A stretch of DNA of 64,000 nt from contig VSDK01009457.1 of the NCBI GenBank assembly GCA_009767595.1, positions 469,748-533,747 on the forward strand, in the 5' to 3' direction. This DNA comes from Symbiodinium kawagutii. Lineage: Eukaryota > Sar > Dinophyceae > Suessiales > Symbiodiniaceae. Below the pieces are notes generated by a model. It worked only from the letters and a program-made list of their open reading frames with translations, was not told the origin of the DNA and searched no databases. The position numbers and the translations under genes were made by a program. Shown in pieces: positions 62,040-64,000 of this stretch (position 1 is its first letter; every line of letters begins with the position of its first letter).

Positions 62040-63000
62040 TGAAATCCATGATCACAACCGTTGTTAGCCGTTATCGATTATGATTCACCACCAGCCAGGA
62101 CCCTTCAACTACAATCAACTACAATTAATCGATTTGCAGTACGAAAAATGCCTGGCTAACCGACAAACTAGAATTAACTAAGCGTAATCACCCCCTGGAA
62201 TTTGTTATAGTATGTCAAAGTAATTTTGTATTACTGGATAGTACTGGTTGATATCACAATCAACAACCACTATTGACCAATTATTAGCCAATGAGAAACC
62301 AATCATGAACCAATCATGATGAACCATAAAAATTATCAACCATCATTCATCATGTCATAGTTATGTAACCATCATTTACCATGTGATTAAGGGATTAACC
62401 ATTACTATTGATATGAAACACGAGTTGCCCTTGTTTACCAGTACAATGTTGCAACTTCTGACTCCACACTCGCGAGGTGTCGAGTGGCAACTTGCTTGGC
62501 AATTTAATTGCATCCAATGGCTGATTAAAACCTCAGCGTTGAGGATCCAATTTACTCCGGAGGTTCAAGGGTTTCTCAGTAAAGGCGAATATCGTGGTTC
62601 ATATAGAGGTGGATAATGGTCAATAACAGTCAATCATTAATGGTTCGAGATTCTAGTGGCCCTGCAATAAGGTTTCAATAGTGTAGAATTCAATCAAACA
62701 ACCCTGAAAAATAGCTATCATTCATATATTGATGACTCGTATTGTTAATGTTCATTAACATATCATAGTAATTGATCCATGTTGGCAATCAATATCAATC
62801 AATGTACTTAATCTGTTAATCAACTAGTGTCAAATTATTGAACAATCATTACCATATGAGTGAACCGTTAATCAATTACTTATGTTATGTGAAACGGTTA
62901 TGAACAATCTATTAACATAACCGTTCCACAGTGGCCAATTGATGCCTTGATTCGCCAGTGTACCCAACAAGTGATGCTTTCACAAAGGCTCCTCGTGGAG
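62040..63000. other. AT-rich degenerate tract with no gene seen
   Basis: Words such as AACCATCATTTACCATG and GTTAATCAACTAG recur. The plus frame at 62383-62616 has no family match. Confidence 0.4.
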
Positions 63001-63027
63001 TTTCGGGACACAGTGCGGAGAGGACAT

Positions 63028-63223
63028 GGTGGTTTCTTAGCTGAGAGTACCCCTCAATTTCAATCATCCGTTTATATAAGTAATAAAAACTATGATGATT
63101 GAGTAATTTACTATTTAATGAATCATTGATATGGTTAGTTTATTGCTAATTACTATTATATGATTCATTTATAGCAATAAACCAGCCATGACTTCGGGTT
63201 TTCCTATGGCTTGAGAAACCTCG
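63028..63223. mobile_element. Long family A element with extra central sequence
   Basis: Ends GGTGGTTTCTTAGCTGAGAG and CTATGGCTTGAGAAACCTCG. It is about 95 bp longer than usual because of an AT-rich centre that repeats the word TTTATTGCTA/TAGCAATAAA as an inverted pair. Confidence 0.6.
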
Positions 63224-63248
63224 AAATGTACCATGCACATTCAATCCT

Positions 63249-63344
63249 GGTTGTTGGTTGAACCACCCCCGTGGAAAATATGCTTGTCAATCAATCATTT
63301 GTTACTGGTGAAAATACACTATGTCAATCAAACCACCAACCAGT
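63249..63344. mobile_element. MITE-like element, family C
   Basis: Ends CTGGTTGTTGGTTGAACC and CAATCAAACCACCAACCAG, with CCACCCCCGTGGAAAATATG inside. Confidence 0.7.
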
Positions 63345-63359
63345 TGTTCTTTAACCAGT

Positions 63360-64000
63360 ATTGTTGGTTGTTTTCCCTAATAATCACCCACTATAACTCA
63401 TAACCCCAAAATCACCTGCCAGTTTCTGACCAATCAGAATGGGCCCGAAATGATCTCCAGGCCCACTGGTTCCCATGCTACGAGGCGCTTCAGCACCAAG
63501 AAATCGTTCACATGTCAAAATGGCACAAAAATAGCTTCCAAAATGGCAAAACCGCCTGGAAAATGATCAGCTATCGGGAACCAGTGACAGGTCGCGGACA
63601 GCCCCTCCTCAAGAACTGGTGAGTCCAGTTTGAAGTGGATTTAAGTGCTTGGATTTTGCCACCAAGATGACTCGGACGATCGAAGTTACCCATAGGTTTC
63701 AACCAAAGGCATGTACTGATCAGTCTGAATTTACGGTGACTTTAAGCCTGTCAAATATTGCGAAGCATGATGAAGCATGATTCATAATCATTAATTCGGT
63801 CATTCTTTTCGAACCACGGACCATGCTTTTCTAACCATGGACCATGATTCATGACCATTATTTTCTAACATCTAACCAGATTTTCTAACTGTTACTAACC
63901 GTTGTAGACGAATTTCCGAACTGAATGGAACCGGATCCATCGCTGATCATTGGTGGCGCATGCTCCCAGCACCCTCGGGGGATCGCATGCGCCAGTGCAC
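63360..64000. other. End of window, no gene recognised
   Basis: GC-richer patches near 63430-63680 and 63910-64000 have no FNIP, TSR or other pattern that I can read. Confidence 0.4.

Overview
The window looks like dinoflagellate nuclear DNA, most likely from a Symbiodiniaceae alga. Support comes from a long Ty1/copia polyprotein of the type common in those genomes, very low coding density, many small exon-like islands on one strand, apparent GA or GC splice donors beside GT, and intervening DNA full of short inverted-repeat elements and microsatellites. The species cannot be told from the sequence, and no bacterial, organellar or viral-particle genes were seen.

The clearest feature is one full-length Ty1/copia retrotransposon at 38951-47068 on the minus strand. 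It has 157-bp LTRs differing at one base, a perfect 5-bp target duplication, a primer-binding site resembling that of Drosophila copia (internal part of initiator tRNA-Met), a polypurine tract, a gag region with reading-frame breaks, and an intact 2090-codon reading frame. That frame carries, in order, gag C-terminus with two zinc motifs, protease, a domain resembling a cytosine-5 methyltransferase, integrase, reverse transcriptase, RNase H, and an unusual C-terminal extension with a membrane segment and two Cys/His modules.

The rest of the window holds about 30 short coding islands, all readable on the minus strand. From 61.3 kb down to 20.5 kb they encode single repeats of the FNIP/leucine-rich type (core F-[ND]-Q-[SP]-L...LP.SLQ.L.FG). 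From 16.6 kb down to 1.5 kb they encode pieces of thrombospondin type-1 repeats (W..C...CG.G...R.V.C). Strand agreement, ordered change of domain type, and AG acceptors before many islands suggest one very large split gene (FNIP repeats first, then TSR repeats) or several co-oriented genes. The retrotransposon would lie in an intron, in the same direction. I cannot join the exons with certainty and some islands may be dead.

Between the islands lie at least three families of short (about 80-120 bp) inverted-repeat elements, here called A, B and C. Ten copies or so show perfect 4-bp target duplications, and two cases show one family inserted inside another. Microsatellites (CAT, CATCAC, CAAA, CAA, TAGA, TA), decamer arrays, and several minisatellites fill much of what is left. 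Long stretches are degenerate strings of TGGTTAATAG-like words with no recognisable content. A 40-base assembly gap lies at 60774-60813.
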